A stretch of 64,000 nt of DNA from Alphaproteobacteria bacterium (GTDB lineage: Bacteria > Pseudomonadota > Alphaproteobacteria > UBA7985 > JAUIBT01). Within the stretch, counting starts at the first letter, position 1; the number at the start of each line of letters is the position of its first letter. The notes below the pieces were generated by a model, which was given only the letters and a program-made list of their open reading frames with translations, was not told the origin of the DNA and searched no databases. The position numbers and the translations under genes are program-made. The stretch spans positions 1 through 64,000 of the forward strand of contig JAUIBT010000001.1 of assembly GCA_030428255.1 (NCBI GenBank), read 5' to 3'. Positions 9,602 through 17,688 of this stretch are shown one piece after another.

Positions 9602-9907
9602 CTAGTGCGTCCAGCGCAGCAACCGTTTGTTGTCGAAATTGTCCGCATAAGCCTTGGGCTTAATCCGGCGCTGCTGCTCATCTTCCAGGGCATAGATATA
9701 GCCCTTGGATTGCGCATAGGCGATGGCCGCCTCTTTGCTATCGAACTGCAGTCGTGTTTGGCTCAATGTATCGGACGACGAGACCCAGCCCATCAGTGGC
9801 TCGACATGGCGCGGGGCCTGGGGTTCAAATTCAACGACCCACACTCCAGCCTTGCCGCGGCCTGACTGCATGGTGTTCTTAGCGGGACAATAGATGCGAA
9901 CCTGCAT
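9602..9907 (-). CDS. NADH-ubiquinone oxidoreductase accessory subunit, NDUFS4-like (ETC complex I subunit family)
   Basis: A 101-residue protein with the conserved pattern of the alphaproteobacterial homologue of mitochondrial complex I subunit NDUFS4: R-I-Y-x-P near the N-terminus, a central W-V-V-E-F block, GW-x-S-S-D-T-L, F-x-S-K-E-A-A-I-A-Y-A and the C-terminal Y-A-D-N-F. The frame is open to 9931, but AGAGGAA lies five bases before the ATG at 9907, which decides the start. The family is largely restricted to alphaproteobacteria and mitochondria and supports the taxonomic call. It is convergent with the 8-oxoguanine deaminase gene and 69 bases from it. Confidence 0.85.
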   Translation of the reverse strand: MQVRIYCPAKNTMQSGRGKAGVWVVEFEPQAPRHVEPLMGWVSSSDTLSQTRLQFDSKEAAIAYAQSKGYIYALEDEQQRRIKPKAYADNFDNKRLLRWTH

Positions 9908-10118
9908 GGACTTCCTCTGGCGACTACCCAATTGCGGCCCAAGCGGACCAACGCGCCGACGACACGGCGCGGCCTAGGCGATGTATTAGCGGTTCGCCGC
10001 GCGCACTGCAACCGGCTTGGCCGCTTCGGTCTTCGATAATTCGCCGCACGCCAACCTTGTGGCGAAGCAGGAATGCGCGCTAGGCTGCCCGCTCCACCAC
10101 TTGGGTTTCATCTCGGTT

Positions 10119-10835
10119 ATGGCTGCTCGCTACGCGCTCTATTTTGCCCCGCCCCCAACCTCGCCCTTATGGCAGCTTGGCTCGCGCTTGCTTGGGCGCG
10201 ATGCTTACCGCGTGGATGCATCGGCGGTTGGTCTTGAGCCACCTGCCTTGCCAGCGCGCCTTGTGCCGCTATGGCGGCGCGTGTCGGCGTCCCCGGCGCG
10301 TTATGGCTTTCACGCGACCTTGAAGGCGCCTATGCGCCTGCGCGACGGTCAAACGCCAGAGTCGTTCGCGAAGGCCGCCAAGCGGTTCTGTGAGAGCGAG
10401 GCCGCCTTTGCGCTCCCCCGTCTCAAGCTCAGCAAACTGCACGGGTTTTTGGCGCTGGTTCCCAGCCAACCGAGCGCCGAACTCGAGCGCCTGGCAGGGC
10501 GAATCGTGGCCTATTTTGAACCCTTCCGAGCGCGGCTGAATGCCGACGAGTGCGCGCGGCGTAATCCAGAGCGATTGAACCCGCGTATGGCACGCAAGCT
10601 TGCAAGTTGGGGCTATCCCTATGTGTTTACGGATTTTAAATTCCACATAACCTTGACCGCACGCCTGACGCCTGAAGACACAGCCCTGCTTGAGCCGGTT
10701 TACCGCGCACTGCTTGAGCCGATATTGGACACACCCTTGGCCTTCGACCACATCACAGTTTTTCGACAAGCCGCGCCAGATCAGCCATTTCAGGTCTGGC
10801 ATCGCTTTGCCTTGCGCGGTGCTGGGGCCTTTTGA
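10119..10835 (+). CDS. DUF1045 / 2H-phosphodiesterase-fold protein
   Basis: A 238-residue protein starting MAARYALYFAP. Two H-x-T-L-type motifs, HATLKAP (His65) and HITLTA (about 183), are the paired signatures of the 2H phosphoesterase superfamily; the overall pattern matches the DUF1045 family often found beside phosphonate (phn) genes. No phn gene is present here, so the role is unclear; a cyclic phosphodiester substrate is the family-level expectation. An upstream TTG at 10017 would add 34 unconserved residues. The ATG at 10119 fits the usual N-terminus but has no strong ribosome site. Confidence 0.7.
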   Translation: MAARYALYFAPPPTSPLWQLGSRLLGRDAYRVDASAVGLEPPALPARLVPLWRRVSASPARYGFHATLKAPMRLRDGQTPESFAKAAKRFCESEAAFALPRLKLSKLHGFLALVPSQPSAELERLAGRIVAYFEPFRARLNADECARRNPERLNPRMARKLASWGYPYVFTDFKFHITLTARLTPEDTALLEPVYRALLEPILDTPLAFDHITVFRQAAPDQPFQVWHRFALRGAGAF

Positions 10836-10882
10836 GGAATGAGGCCAGTTGCGTTCCACACCTTAGGCGCTAGGGCGAATAA

Positions 10883-10927
10883 GGCCTAACCTGCTTGGGC
10901 CTAACACGCCTGGGCCTAACACGTGGT
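10883..10927. repeat. Three tandem 15-bp units beginning GGCCTAAC
   Basis: Copies start at 10883, 10898 and 10913. All share GGCCTAAC; copies two and three share GGCCTAACACG. The repeat lies between the DUF1045 stop and the tRNA-Pro gene, in non-coding DNA. Function unknown; it looks like local slippage duplication. Confidence 0.75.
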
Positions 10928-11032
10928 CCCCAAACTGGGCCCAAGTGTGAATGCCGGCCCAAAGCGCGTGCACTACGGCGGATTCCAAACAGAGCCAGCG
11001 CCTACCAAGCTAACGAATTGTATGAGAAATTT

Positions 11033-11109
11033 TGGTCGGCGTAGCAGGATTCGAACCTACGACCTCTCGTCCCCCAGACGAACGCGCTACCAGACTGCGC
11101 TATACGCCG
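11033..11109 (-). tRNA. tRNA-Pro (anticodon GGG)
   Basis: Read on the minus strand, a full cloverleaf folds. The acceptor CGGCGTA pairs with TACGCCG, and the D stem is GCGC/GCGC. The anticodon stem TTCGT/ACGAG carries the loop CTGGGGG (anticodon GGG), and the T arm is GTAGG-TTCGAAT-CCTGC. The discriminator is A and the 3' CCA is encoded, giving 77 bases. The C1-G72 pair and A73 are typical of bacterial tRNA-Pro. It would read CCC and CCU codons. Confidence 0.95.
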
Positions 11110-11244
11110 ACACAGCGGCCCCTTGGGGCCGGGCACCCTACTTAATCCGGTCGCAGGGAAATGTAAAGGCCAACATCGCGCAAATAGGCCTACAATGCGT
11201 TGAATTTTTCCGCTGCCTAAATCGGCCCTGTTCAACCGCCCGGG

Positions 11245-12228
11245 CTAGTTGCCTTGCTCGACCTGTCGCCACTTCTTGACGTTGCGATTATGCTGTTCCA
11301 GTGTTTCAGCAAAGGCGTGCCCGCCGCTGCCATCGGCGACAAAATAAAAGTAGTTGCTGTCGGCCGGGTTCAACACGGCCTGCAAAGCCTCCTTGCCCAC
11401 GTGAGCGATTGGTCCGGGCGGCAGTCCGCGAATTTTGTAGGTGTTGTAGGGGTGATCGCGGTCAAGCTCTGAGCGTTTCAGACCGCGCCCCAGCTTACCC
11501 AATCCTTCGCTTTCAAAATAGACCAGAGTCGGGTCAGCCTGCAGGCGCCAACCTTTTTTCAGGCGGTTAATGAAGACCGACGCGACCAAGGGTCGTTCGC
11601 TGGCAATACCCGTCTCGCGCTCCACAATCGACGCAAGGGTGATCGCCTCCTCGGGCGTCGCAAAGGGCAAGCCCTCCTGACGCGCCTCCCACAGCGGCCA
11701 GAAGGTGGCCTTCAAAGCCGCTTGCATCCGCTCGATGAGCGCCTGGCGGCCGTCGCCACGGTGGATAAAGTAAGTGTCCGGCAGCATAGAGCCTTCTGAC
11801 GGCAGCTCAGTGATAGTTCCCGTTAGCTCGGGCACCGCGTTCAGCAGAGCAACGATTTGCTTGCTTGTCAGCCCCTCAGGAATGGTAACGGAGTAGCTGC
11901 GCGACCGCCCATTTGTCAGGATGTCAAACACCTGCTTCATGGAGGCTTGCGCTGGCAGCTCATACTCACCGGCTTTGAACGCGCGCGGTTCGAGACGCAG
12001 CACAAGGCGGGCGAGTAGTTCTGAGCGAATCACCCCAGCGCTCTCCAATCGCGTGAGAACACTTCGCGCAGGCTGACCAGGCTCAACAACAAAGGTCTGT
12101 GCTTGGCTGGTAGGCCCCGGTGCCTGCATCTGACCCTTGAGCCAAGCCGGGGCATAGAAAGCCGCGCCACCGGCCAAAGCCGCCAGCACCAAAACAAAGG
12201 CCAAAAAGCGCACCATGTTCGCACTCAT
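11245..12228 (-). CDS. mltG: Endolytic murein transglycosylase MltG
   Basis: A 327-residue inner-membrane lytic transglycosylase (YceG family) that cleaves nascent glycan strands and sets their length. One N-terminal membrane segment (VRFLAFVLVLAALAGGAAFYA) is followed by a LysM-like part and the YceG domain. Key segments are IPEGLTSKQI, EGSMLPDTYF and ASIVERETG, whose first Glu is the expected catalytic residue, then NRLKKGWRLQADPT. It lies downstream of fabF in the same direction, as in many proteobacteria, but a clear terminator (12293-12328) separates them. The pabC gene often found between them is missing. Confidence 0.92.
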   Translation of the reverse strand: MSANMVRFLAFVLVLAALAGGAAFYAPAWLKGQMQAPGPTSQAQTFVVEPGQPARSVLTRLESAGVIRSELLARLVLRLEPRAFKAGEYELPAQASMKQVFDILTNGRSRSYSVTIPEGLTSKQIVALLNAVPELTGTITELPSEGSMLPDTYFIHRGDGRQALIERMQAALKATFWPLWEARQEGLPFATPEEAITLASIVERETGIASERPLVASVFINRLKKGWRLQADPTLVYFESEGLGKLGRGLKRSELDRDHPYNTYKIRGLPPGPIAHVGKEALQAVLNPADSNYFYFVADGSGGHAFAETLEQHNRNVKKWRQVEQGN

Positions 12229-12292
12229 CCATTTTCGCGAAGATTGAAAATTAAGGCATACAGAAAGGCATACGGAAATGACTTAGAGTGGC

Positions 12293-12328
12293 AAAAAAAG
12301 GCCCGCTGGTCCTATGCCTGCGAGCCTT
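12293..12328 (-). terminator. Rho-independent terminator of the fab operon
   Basis: On the minus strand AAGGCTCGC pairs with GCGGGCCTT (nine base pairs with one G-T), with a loop of about 13 bases, followed by a run of seven T. It lies 29 bases past the fabF stop and before mltG, so most fabF transcripts should end here. Confidence 0.8.
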
Positions 12329-12356
12329 TGGTCTTGCCCCATCTCGGGCCGATTGC

Positions 12357-13631
12357 TTAGTCGCCGCTGTACTCTTTGACAACCAGCGAGGCATTGGTAC
12401 CGCCAAAGCCGAACGAGTTTGACAGAGCCGCGCGCACGCGGCGCTCCTTTGCCACGTGCGGCACCAGGTCCATGCCTTCGGCTTCTGGTGTCGGATCGTT
12501 CAAGTTCAAGGTTGGCGGCACGATCTGATCCCGGATCGCAAGGATCGAGAAGATGGCTTCAACTGATCCCGCGCCGCCCAGCAAGTGGCCAATGGCCGAC
12601 TTGGTCGAAGACATGGAGATGTTCTTGGCATTGTCGCCCAGCAAGCGCTTGACCGCGTTCAATTCGATCTCGTCGCCCAAGGGGGTGGAGGTGCCGTGCG
12701 CGTTAACATAGTCGATGTCTTCTGTGTTCAAGCCCGCGCGCTTCAGCGCCGCTTGCATCGACCGGAAGCCACCGTTGCCATCTGGAGCCGGAGCAGTGAT
12801 GTGGTGTGCATCGCCGGACAAGCCATAGCCGACGACTTCTGCGATGATATTGGCACCGCGCGCCTTGGCGTGATCCAAAGATTCAAGCACCAAAGCACCT
12901 GCGCCAGCGCCCATCACAAAACCATCGCGACCCTGATCCCAGGGGCGCGAAGCCGTTGTCGGCGCGTCATTGTACTTGGTCGAAAGAGCCCGCGCGGCGG
13001 CAAAGCCGGTGATGCCCAAACGAGTGATTGCCATTTCAGCAGAGCCAGCAACCATGACATCGGCGTCGTCCAAGGCAATCAGACGCGCCGCATCGCCTAT
13101 GGCATGCGCCCCGGTTGAACAGGCCGTAACAACCGAGTGGTTCGGTCCCTTCAGCCCGTGGCGCATCGAAACCTGCCCCGAGATCAGGTTGATCAGCACG
13201 GACGGGATCATAAAGGGACTAACGCGGCGCGGTCCCTTTACGTCCAAGACACGGCCATAATGGTCAATGGAGTGCAGCCCGCCAATGCCTGAGCCCATCA
13301 GGACACCGGAGCGGTACCGCTGCTCTTCGTCCTCAGGCACCCAGCCTGAGTTCGCCAGAGCCTCATCTGCAGCGGCGACGCCGAACAGGATGAACTCGTC
13401 GATTTTACGACGTTCTTTTTCCTGCATGATGGCTTCTGGGTTCAGTTGACCCGGCGCGTCACCCGTCGGCACATAGCCAGCGATTTTACAGGGCAGGTCA
13501 TCGCAATTGAAACTGTCGATGTCCTTGATGCCCGAATCGCCTTTCAGCAAACGCGCCCAAACGTGATCAATGCCGACCCCCAGCGGGGAGACAATCCCCA
13601 TGCCGGTGACGACGACTCTGCGTAATTCCAT
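12357..13631 (-). CDS. fabF: 3-oxoacyl-[acyl-carrier-protein] synthase II
   Basis: A 424-residue elongating condensing enzyme of fatty acid synthesis. The active-site Cys lies in ACSTGAHAIGDA. The two His are in NAHGTSTPLGD and in the KSAIGHLLGGAGSVE segment, with the typical C-terminal NSFGFGGTNAS. The ATG has TAGGA five bases upstream. It follows acpP by 22 bases. The length and the intact Cys-His-His triad indicate FabF rather than FabB or a chain-length-factor relative. Confidence 0.95.
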   Translation of the reverse strand: MELRRVVVTGMGIVSPLGVGIDHVWARLLKGDSGIKDIDSFNCDDLPCKIAGYVPTGDAPGQLNPEAIMQEKERRKIDEFILFGVAAADEALANSGWVPEDEEQRYRSGVLMGSGIGGLHSIDHYGRVLDVKGPRRVSPFMIPSVLINLISGQVSMRHGLKGPNHSVVTACSTGAHAIGDAARLIALDDADVMVAGSAEMAITRLGITGFAAARALSTKYNDAPTTASRPWDQGRDGFVMGAGAGALVLESLDHAKARGANIIAEVVGYGLSGDAHHITAPAPDGNGGFRSMQAALKRAGLNTEDIDYVNAHGTSTPLGDEIELNAVKRLLGDNAKNISMSSTKSAIGHLLGGAGSVEAIFSILAIRDQIVPPTLNLNDPTPEAEGMDLVPHVAKERRVRAALSNSFGFGGTNASLVVKEYSGD

Positions 13632-13653
13632 GATGTCCTAGCCGTTCTTCGCC

Positions 13654-13887
13654 TTAAGCTGCTTCGTCTACGAACTTGACTGCATCGCCAACGGTAGAAA
13701 TGCCTTCAGCAGCATCGTCGGGGATTTCGATACCGAATTCCTCTTCGAAGGCCATAACCAGCTCAACGGTGTCCAGGGAATCAGCGCCCAGGTCATCGAT
13801 AAAGCTAGACTCCAGGGAGATTTCGCCCGCGTCCTTGTTCAGGTGCTCGGCAACGATTTTTTTGATGCGCTCAGCAGTATCGCTCAT
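13654..13887 (-). CDS. acpP: Acyl carrier protein
   Basis: A 77-residue acidic four-helix protein. The phosphopantetheine attachment Ser lies in [22 protein letters not shown], the canonical motif. AAGGAAAG precedes the ATG. It sits between fabG and fabF as in most proteobacteria, but with a 282-base gap to fabG, so it may have its own promoter, as is common for this abundant protein. Confidence 0.97.
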   Translation of the reverse strand: MSDTAERIKKIVAEHLNKDAGEISLESSFIDDLGADSLDTVELVMAFEEEFGIEIPDDAAEGISTVGDAVKFVDEAA

Positions 13888-14169
13888 GATCTTTCCTTAG
13901 TGATATAAATCGAACTTCTATTCATCCCAGCGGCCAGGCCAGTCGGCCAGGATATGGGGTCGTTTCTCAAGACTTTGCGAGATTCAACGCGACTTGACCA
14001 GCAGGTTGGCGGCAAACAAGACCATCATCGTGCGGAATGCAAGCGGAAAAATCCTGGACCAGACCATCATTGCTTGCATAGCTCGGTTTGCCAAGCCTCA
14101 AGTGCATCCAATTTCGCAAATCTTAACTCTTGTTTCATCGTTGCTTGCGATGCGGCGCTGCATTTCGAC
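13888..14169. other. Intergenic region between fabG and acpP, no gene seen
   Basis: 282 bases without a credible gene. It is AT-richer than the flanks and could hold a separate acpP promoter on the minus strand; I see no clear -35/-10 pair or strong terminator. A plus-strand open frame crossing it (13954-14940) is the shadow of fabG. Confidence 0.5.
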
Positions 14170-14907
14170 CTACAGCATGGCCATACCGCCGTTGACGTGC
14201 AAGGTAGCACCGGTCATGTAGCCACCTTCCTCGGACGCCAGATAGACCGCAGCGCTGGCGATATCATCGGGCGAGCCCAGGCGTCCCGCCGGAATCGAAG
14301 TCAGCAGCTTGCTCTTTTGATCGTCGTTCAGCGCGTCGGTCATCTCGGTCCCGATAAAGCCCGGTGCGATGCAGTTCACGGTGATACCGCGCGAGGCCAC
14401 TTCAGCTGCGATAGCCTTGCTCATCGCAACCAAGCCGCCTTTCGAGGCTGCATAGTTGGCCTGGCCGGGGTTGCCTGTCGCGCCAACAATCGACGACATG
14501 TTGATGATTCGCCCCCAACGCTGTTTCATCATGCCTTTGATCGCCGCCCGGCTGAGCACGAAATTGGCGGTCAAATTGACGTCGATGACCGCATCCCAGT
14601 CCTCGTCCTTCAGGCGCATGGTCAGGTTATCGCGGGTCAAACCGGCGTTATTGACCAGAATATCCAGTCCGCCCATAGCCGCGATCGTCTGCGGCACCAA
14701 CTCGGCAACCGACGCGCGGTCGGACAAGTTACAGGTGATGATCTCAACCCGCTCGCCCAGCGCGTTCGCCAGCCCCTCAAGGCGCTCGCGCCGTGTCCCA
14801 GAGATGACCAATTGGGCGCCCTGAGCATGAAATTGGCGTGCGATTGCGCCGCCGATTCCCCCGCTGGCCCCGGTAATAAGCGCGCGCTTTCCGCTGAGAT
14901 CGAACAT
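14170..14907 (-). CDS. fabG: 3-oxoacyl-[acyl-carrier-protein] reductase
   Basis: A 245-residue NADPH-dependent short-chain dehydrogenase of fatty acid elongation. It shows the cofactor motif TGASGGIGGAIA near residue 13, NNAG at about 85, the catalytic Ser in NMSSIVG, YAASKGG (Tyr and Lys) and the C-terminal GGYMTGATLHVNGGM. AAAGGAAAG precedes the ATG. It lies between fabD and acpP, 62 bases after fabD, which fixes the assignment within the very large SDR family. Confidence 0.95.
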   Translation of the reverse strand: MFDLSGKRALITGASGGIGGAIARQFHAQGAQLVISGTRRERLEGLANALGERVEIITCNLSDRASVAELVPQTIAAMGGLDILVNNAGLTRDNLTMRLKDEDWDAVIDVNLTANFVLSRAAIKGMMKQRWGRIINMSSIVGATGNPGQANYAASKGGLVAMSKAIAAEVASRGITVNCIAPGFIGTEMTDALNDDQKSKLLTSIPAGRLGSPDDIASAAVYLASEEGGYMTGATLHVNGGMAML

Positions 14908-14969
14908 AGTGCTTTCCTTTTATACTTCACTGCGGCCTAAGGGCCTGGCTGTCGGCCGCGACAGGCGCG

Positions 14970-15932
14970 CTAGCCGTTAAGAGCGTCTAGAACCTTATCC
15001 AAATCCTCTGGACCATCCAAGTTCAGCGAGACCAAGTCCTTGGCAATTCGGCGATTGAGACCGGACAAGACCTTTCCTGAGCCCATTTCAATGGCGTGGG
15101 TCACGCCCTGACCCGCCATCCAGGCCACAGATTCCGCCCAGCGCACGCGGCCAGTCACTTGGCGCACTAAAAGATCAGCCGTCTTGGATTCGTCCTGATA
15201 GGCTTCTGCCAAAACATTCGCCACGACCGGCGCGCGCAGCGGTGCGATGCTGGCTTTGCCCAAAGCCTCAGCCATCTCGTCCGCCGCTGGGCCCATGAGG
15301 GAACAATGGAAGGGCGCAGAGACCGGCAGCTTGAGGCCGCGCTTTGCACCCGCTTCTTTAGCCAGTGCAATTGCACGATCAATGGCATCGCTGTGACCTG
15401 AGACGACAATCTGGCCGGGCGCGTTATCGTTGGCAACATCGCACGCCTGGCGGCTGCCATCGTCGGCAAGCGCGGCCTTCTCGCACACTTCTTGGACGGT
15501 GGGCATTTCGAGCCCCAGCAGAGCCGCCATGGCTCCCTGCCCTTCGGGCACGGCGCGTTGCATGGCCTCTCCGCGCAAACGCAACAGACGGGCGGCATCG
15601 GTCAGGCTGAGAGCGCCAATAGCTGTCAGCGCCGAATATTCGCCCAGCGAGTGCCCAGCGACAAAATCGGCCTTATTCGCCAGCTCGAAACCGCCCTGCT
15701 TTTCAAGCACCCGCACCGCAACCATCGAAGCCGCCATAAGGGCGGGCTGCGTGTTGGCCGTCAAAGTCAGCTCTTCAATCGGGCCTTCGGCCATCAACTT
15801 TGAAAGGTTTTGCGACAGGGCCTCGTCGACTTCCTCGAGCACCAAGCGGGCTTCTTCAAAGCTATCGGCCATCTTTTGGGTCATGCCAACGGCTTGGCTG
15901 CCTTGGCCCGGAAAGGTGAAAGCGATGCGCAT
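14970..15932 (-). CDS. fabD: Malonyl-CoA:ACP transacylase
   Basis: A 320-residue acyltransferase that loads malonate onto ACP. TFPGQGSQAVGM stands at the N-terminus, the nucleophile Ser lies in GHSLGEYSAL, and PFHCSLM carries the catalytic His. It is the first gene of the leftward fab operon, divergent from rpsF. Confidence 0.95.
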   Translation of the reverse strand: MRIAFTFPGQGSQAVGMTQKMADSFEEARLVLEEVDEALSQNLSKLMAEGPIEELTLTANTQPALMAASMVAVRVLEKQGGFELANKADFVAGHSLGEYSALTAIGALSLTDAARLLRLRGEAMQRAVPEGQGAMAALLGLEMPTVQEVCEKAALADDGSRQACDVANDNAPGQIVVSGHSDAIDRAIALAKEAGAKRGLKLPVSAPFHCSLMGPAADEMAEALGKASIAPLRAPVVANVLAEAYQDESKTADLLVRQVTGRVRWAESVAWMAGQGVTHAIEMGSGKVLSGLNRRIAKDLVSLNLDGPEDLDKVLDALNG

Positions 15933-16234
15933 GCTGCCTGCCTCATCTATCTTGAGTTCATGGGTATACTAGCTTCGGGGCCTCTCACCTTAGGGTTTAA
16001 ATGTCAAGCCGCACGCACCACCAAGAGCCGGTTTTCCCCGCTGCAAGCGATTCTGGGCTTGCATTTGCTGCTAAACCCGGTAGAAAACGCGCTCCGCAAA
16101 ACTCCTTGCCAGTTTGAGCGGACCCAAGCGCGTGCGCAAGTCGCACACCCGGGGCGGCGACGCTTCGTGGGTTTCGAACTGGCTGAGAACACCCGCCTTC
16201 GGGCAGGTGTTTAATAGGCCATAGGGAGTACAAC
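15933..16234. other. Divergent control region fabD / rpsF
   Basis: 302 bases without a gene between fabD (leftward) and rpsF (rightward). It should hold promoters for both. The part next to rpsF carries a stable UUCG-capped hairpin, annotated separately. No other site is clear. Confidence 0.6.
16188..16211 (+). promoter_or_regulatory. Candidate S6:S18 autoregulatory hairpin in the rpsF leader
   Basis: AACACC (16188-16193) pairs with GGTGTT (16206-16211). An upper stem CC/GG closed by a TTCG tetraloop (16198-16201) sits above an internal loop holding CCG (16193-16195). The hairpin ends 23 bases before the rpsF ATG. A hairpin with a bulged CCG, resembling helix 22 of 16S rRNA, is the published recognition element by which the S6:S18 complex represses its own mRNA in many bacteria. 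The match here is inferred from position, the CCG and the stem. Confidence 0.5.
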
Positions 16235-16708
16235 ATGGCTCTATATGAATGCGTGTTTCTGACACGCCCAGACCTGAGCCAGGCTCAGGTCGAAGCTTTG
16301 GCAGAGCAATACGCCGAAGTTATCCGTGAAAATGATGGTGAAGTGACAAAGACCGAGTTTTGGGGTCTGCGTAACCTAGCCTATCGCGTGAACAAGAACC
16401 GCAAAGCACACTACATCATGATGAACATCGCTGGCAGCTCTGCTGGCGTTGATGAAGTTGAGCGTCGCATGCGCCTGTCTGAAGACGTAATGCGTTTCTT
16501 GACCGTCCGCGTTGAAGCCCTTGAAGAGGGCCCTTCGGCCGTCATGCGCGCCCGCGCTGCTGGCGAACGCGATGATCGCCGTGGCGGTCGTGGTGAGCGT
16601 GGCGACCGCGGAGATCGTGGTGATCGCGGAGATCGTGGCGACCGACGTGGTTCCGGCCACTTCGATTCGGGCCGCCGAGCGCCCGCTAAAGCTGACGCGG
16701 AAGCATAA
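16235..16708 (+). CDS. rpsF: 30S ribosomal protein S6 with Arg/Gly/Asp-rich tail
   Basis: 157 residues. The first 100 or so form the ferredoxin-like S6 core ([12 protein letters not shown]..., [21 protein letters not shown]..., [18 protein letters not shown]). The remaining roughly 55 residues are a low-complexity, strongly charged tail with repeated GDR units, almost certainly disordered. C-terminal extensions of S6 are common in alphaproteobacteria, but this one is built of DNA-level repeats. GGGAG precedes the ATG. It is the first gene of rpsF-rpsR-rplI. Confidence 0.95.
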   Translation: MALYECVFLTRPDLSQAQVEALAEQYAEVIRENDGEVTKTEFWGLRNLAYRVNKNRKAHYIMMNIAGSSAGVDEVERRMRLSEDVMRFLTVRVEALEEGPSAVMRARAAGERDDRRGGRGERGDRGDRGDRGDRGDRRGSGHFDSGRRAPAKADAEA

Positions 16709-16718
16709 GGAGTAACAT

Positions 16719-16952
16719 ATGTCTGTAGCACGCCGTCCTTTCTTCCGTCGTAAGAAGTCTTGCCCCTTCTCTGGCCCCAACGCTCCAAAGATTGACTACA
16801 AAGATGTCAAGCTTTTGGGCCGTTACCTGTCAGAGCGCGGCAAAATCGTACCCAGCCGTATCACCGCGGCCTCAGCCAAGAAGCAGCGTGAGCTCGCTCG
16901 TGCCATCAAGCGCGCGCGCCAACTCGCTCTCTTGCCCTACGTGAATAAGTAA
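16719..16952 (+). CDS. rpsR: 30S ribosomal protein S18
   Basis: A 77-residue small-subunit protein that binds next to S6 on 16S rRNA. The conserved run [19 protein letters not shown] and the C-terminal [18 protein letters not shown] are typical. AAGGAG is placed well before the ATG, 10 bases after rpsF. Confidence 0.97.
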   Translation: MSVARRPFFRRKKSCPFSGPNAPKIDYKDVKLLGRYLSERGKIVPSRITAASAKKQRELARAIKRARQLALLPYVNK

Positions 16953-16963
16953 GGAGAACATCA

Positions 16964-17545
16964 ATGGCAGTCACAATGGATGTGATCCTCCTTCAGCGGA
17001 TCGACAAACTGGGTCAAATGGGTGACGTGGTTAGCGTCAAGCCGGGCTATGCACGCAACTTTCTGTTGCCGCAAAAAAAGGCCCTGCGCGCCACCGAAGC
17101 CAACAAGACTTTCTTTGAGACCCAAAAGGCTCAATTGGAAGCCGACAACCTGAAACGCCGCGAAGAAGCGGAAGCTGTTGCAGCAAAGATGGATGGTCTG
17201 ACCATCACTTTGATCCGCGCGGCCTCCGAGACCGGCGCTCTGTATGGTTCAGTATCAACCCGCGACGTGGCCGATCAGGTCAGCGAAGCTGGCTTTACCT
17301 TGAGCCGCAGCCAGGTTGTTATGGACAAGCCGATCAAAGAGCTGGGCGTTCACGAAATTGGCGTTCAATTGCACCCAGAAGTCTTGGTCGCAGTCCGCGC
17401 TAACGTCGCGAAATCTCAAGACGAAGCTGATACGCAGTTGGCTTTGGCTGACGGTAAGCCCGTTGCCTCTGAAGAGGAAGAGGAAGCCGAAGCTCTGTTC
17501 GACAGCGTTGAAGACGAGCAAGACGAGGACGAAGCCGAGGCTTAA
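16964..17545 (+). CDS. rplI: 50S ribosomal protein L9
   Basis: 193 residues, two RNA-binding globular domains joined by a long helix. The N-terminal signature is [20 protein letters not shown] followed by [13 protein letters not shown]; the C-domain includes [13 protein letters not shown] and the [15 protein letters not shown] strand. The C-terminus has an extra acidic tail ([24 protein letters not shown] region) of about 30 residues, as is common in alphaproteobacterial L9. It is followed by a strong terminator. Confidence 0.96.
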   Translation: MAVTMDVILLQRIDKLGQMGDVVSVKPGYARNFLLPQKKALRATEANKTFFETQKAQLEADNLKRREEAEAVAAKMDGLTITLIRAASETGALYGSVSTRDVADQVSEAGFTLSRSQVVMDKPIKELGVHEIGVQLHPEVLVAVRANVAKSQDEADTQLALADGKPVASEEEEEAEALFDSVEDEQDEDEAEA

Positions 17546-17577
17546 TCGAGCCGCGCGTCTTCATACAACGATAGAAA

Positions 17578-17611
17578 AGCCGCTGGCCCTAAAGGACCGG
17601 CGGCTTTTTTT
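17578..17611 (+). terminator. Rho-independent terminator of the rpsF-rpsR-rplI operon
   Basis: AGCCGCTGG pairs with CCGGCGGCT (one T-G pair), with an extended loop region around CTAAAG, followed by seven T. It lies 33 bases after the rplI stop. Confidence 0.88.
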
Positions 17612-17688
17612 GTGCTCAAAGCGCTCCGAAAAACCAAAAAATGCGACGCAAAGACGCCGCATCTTCTGGCTGTAAGCCGTCGTGGCGG

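Noticed and set aside
13954-14940. Plus-strand open frame of 328 codons over fabG
   Set aside because: It is antisense to the well-conserved fabG and its translation shows no recognisable domain; a high-GC shadow frame.
16588-16650. Tandem repeats in rpsF as a possible CRISPR or VNTR locus
   Set aside because: Units are short (9 bases), without spacers, and in frame, coding for GDR; not CRISPR.
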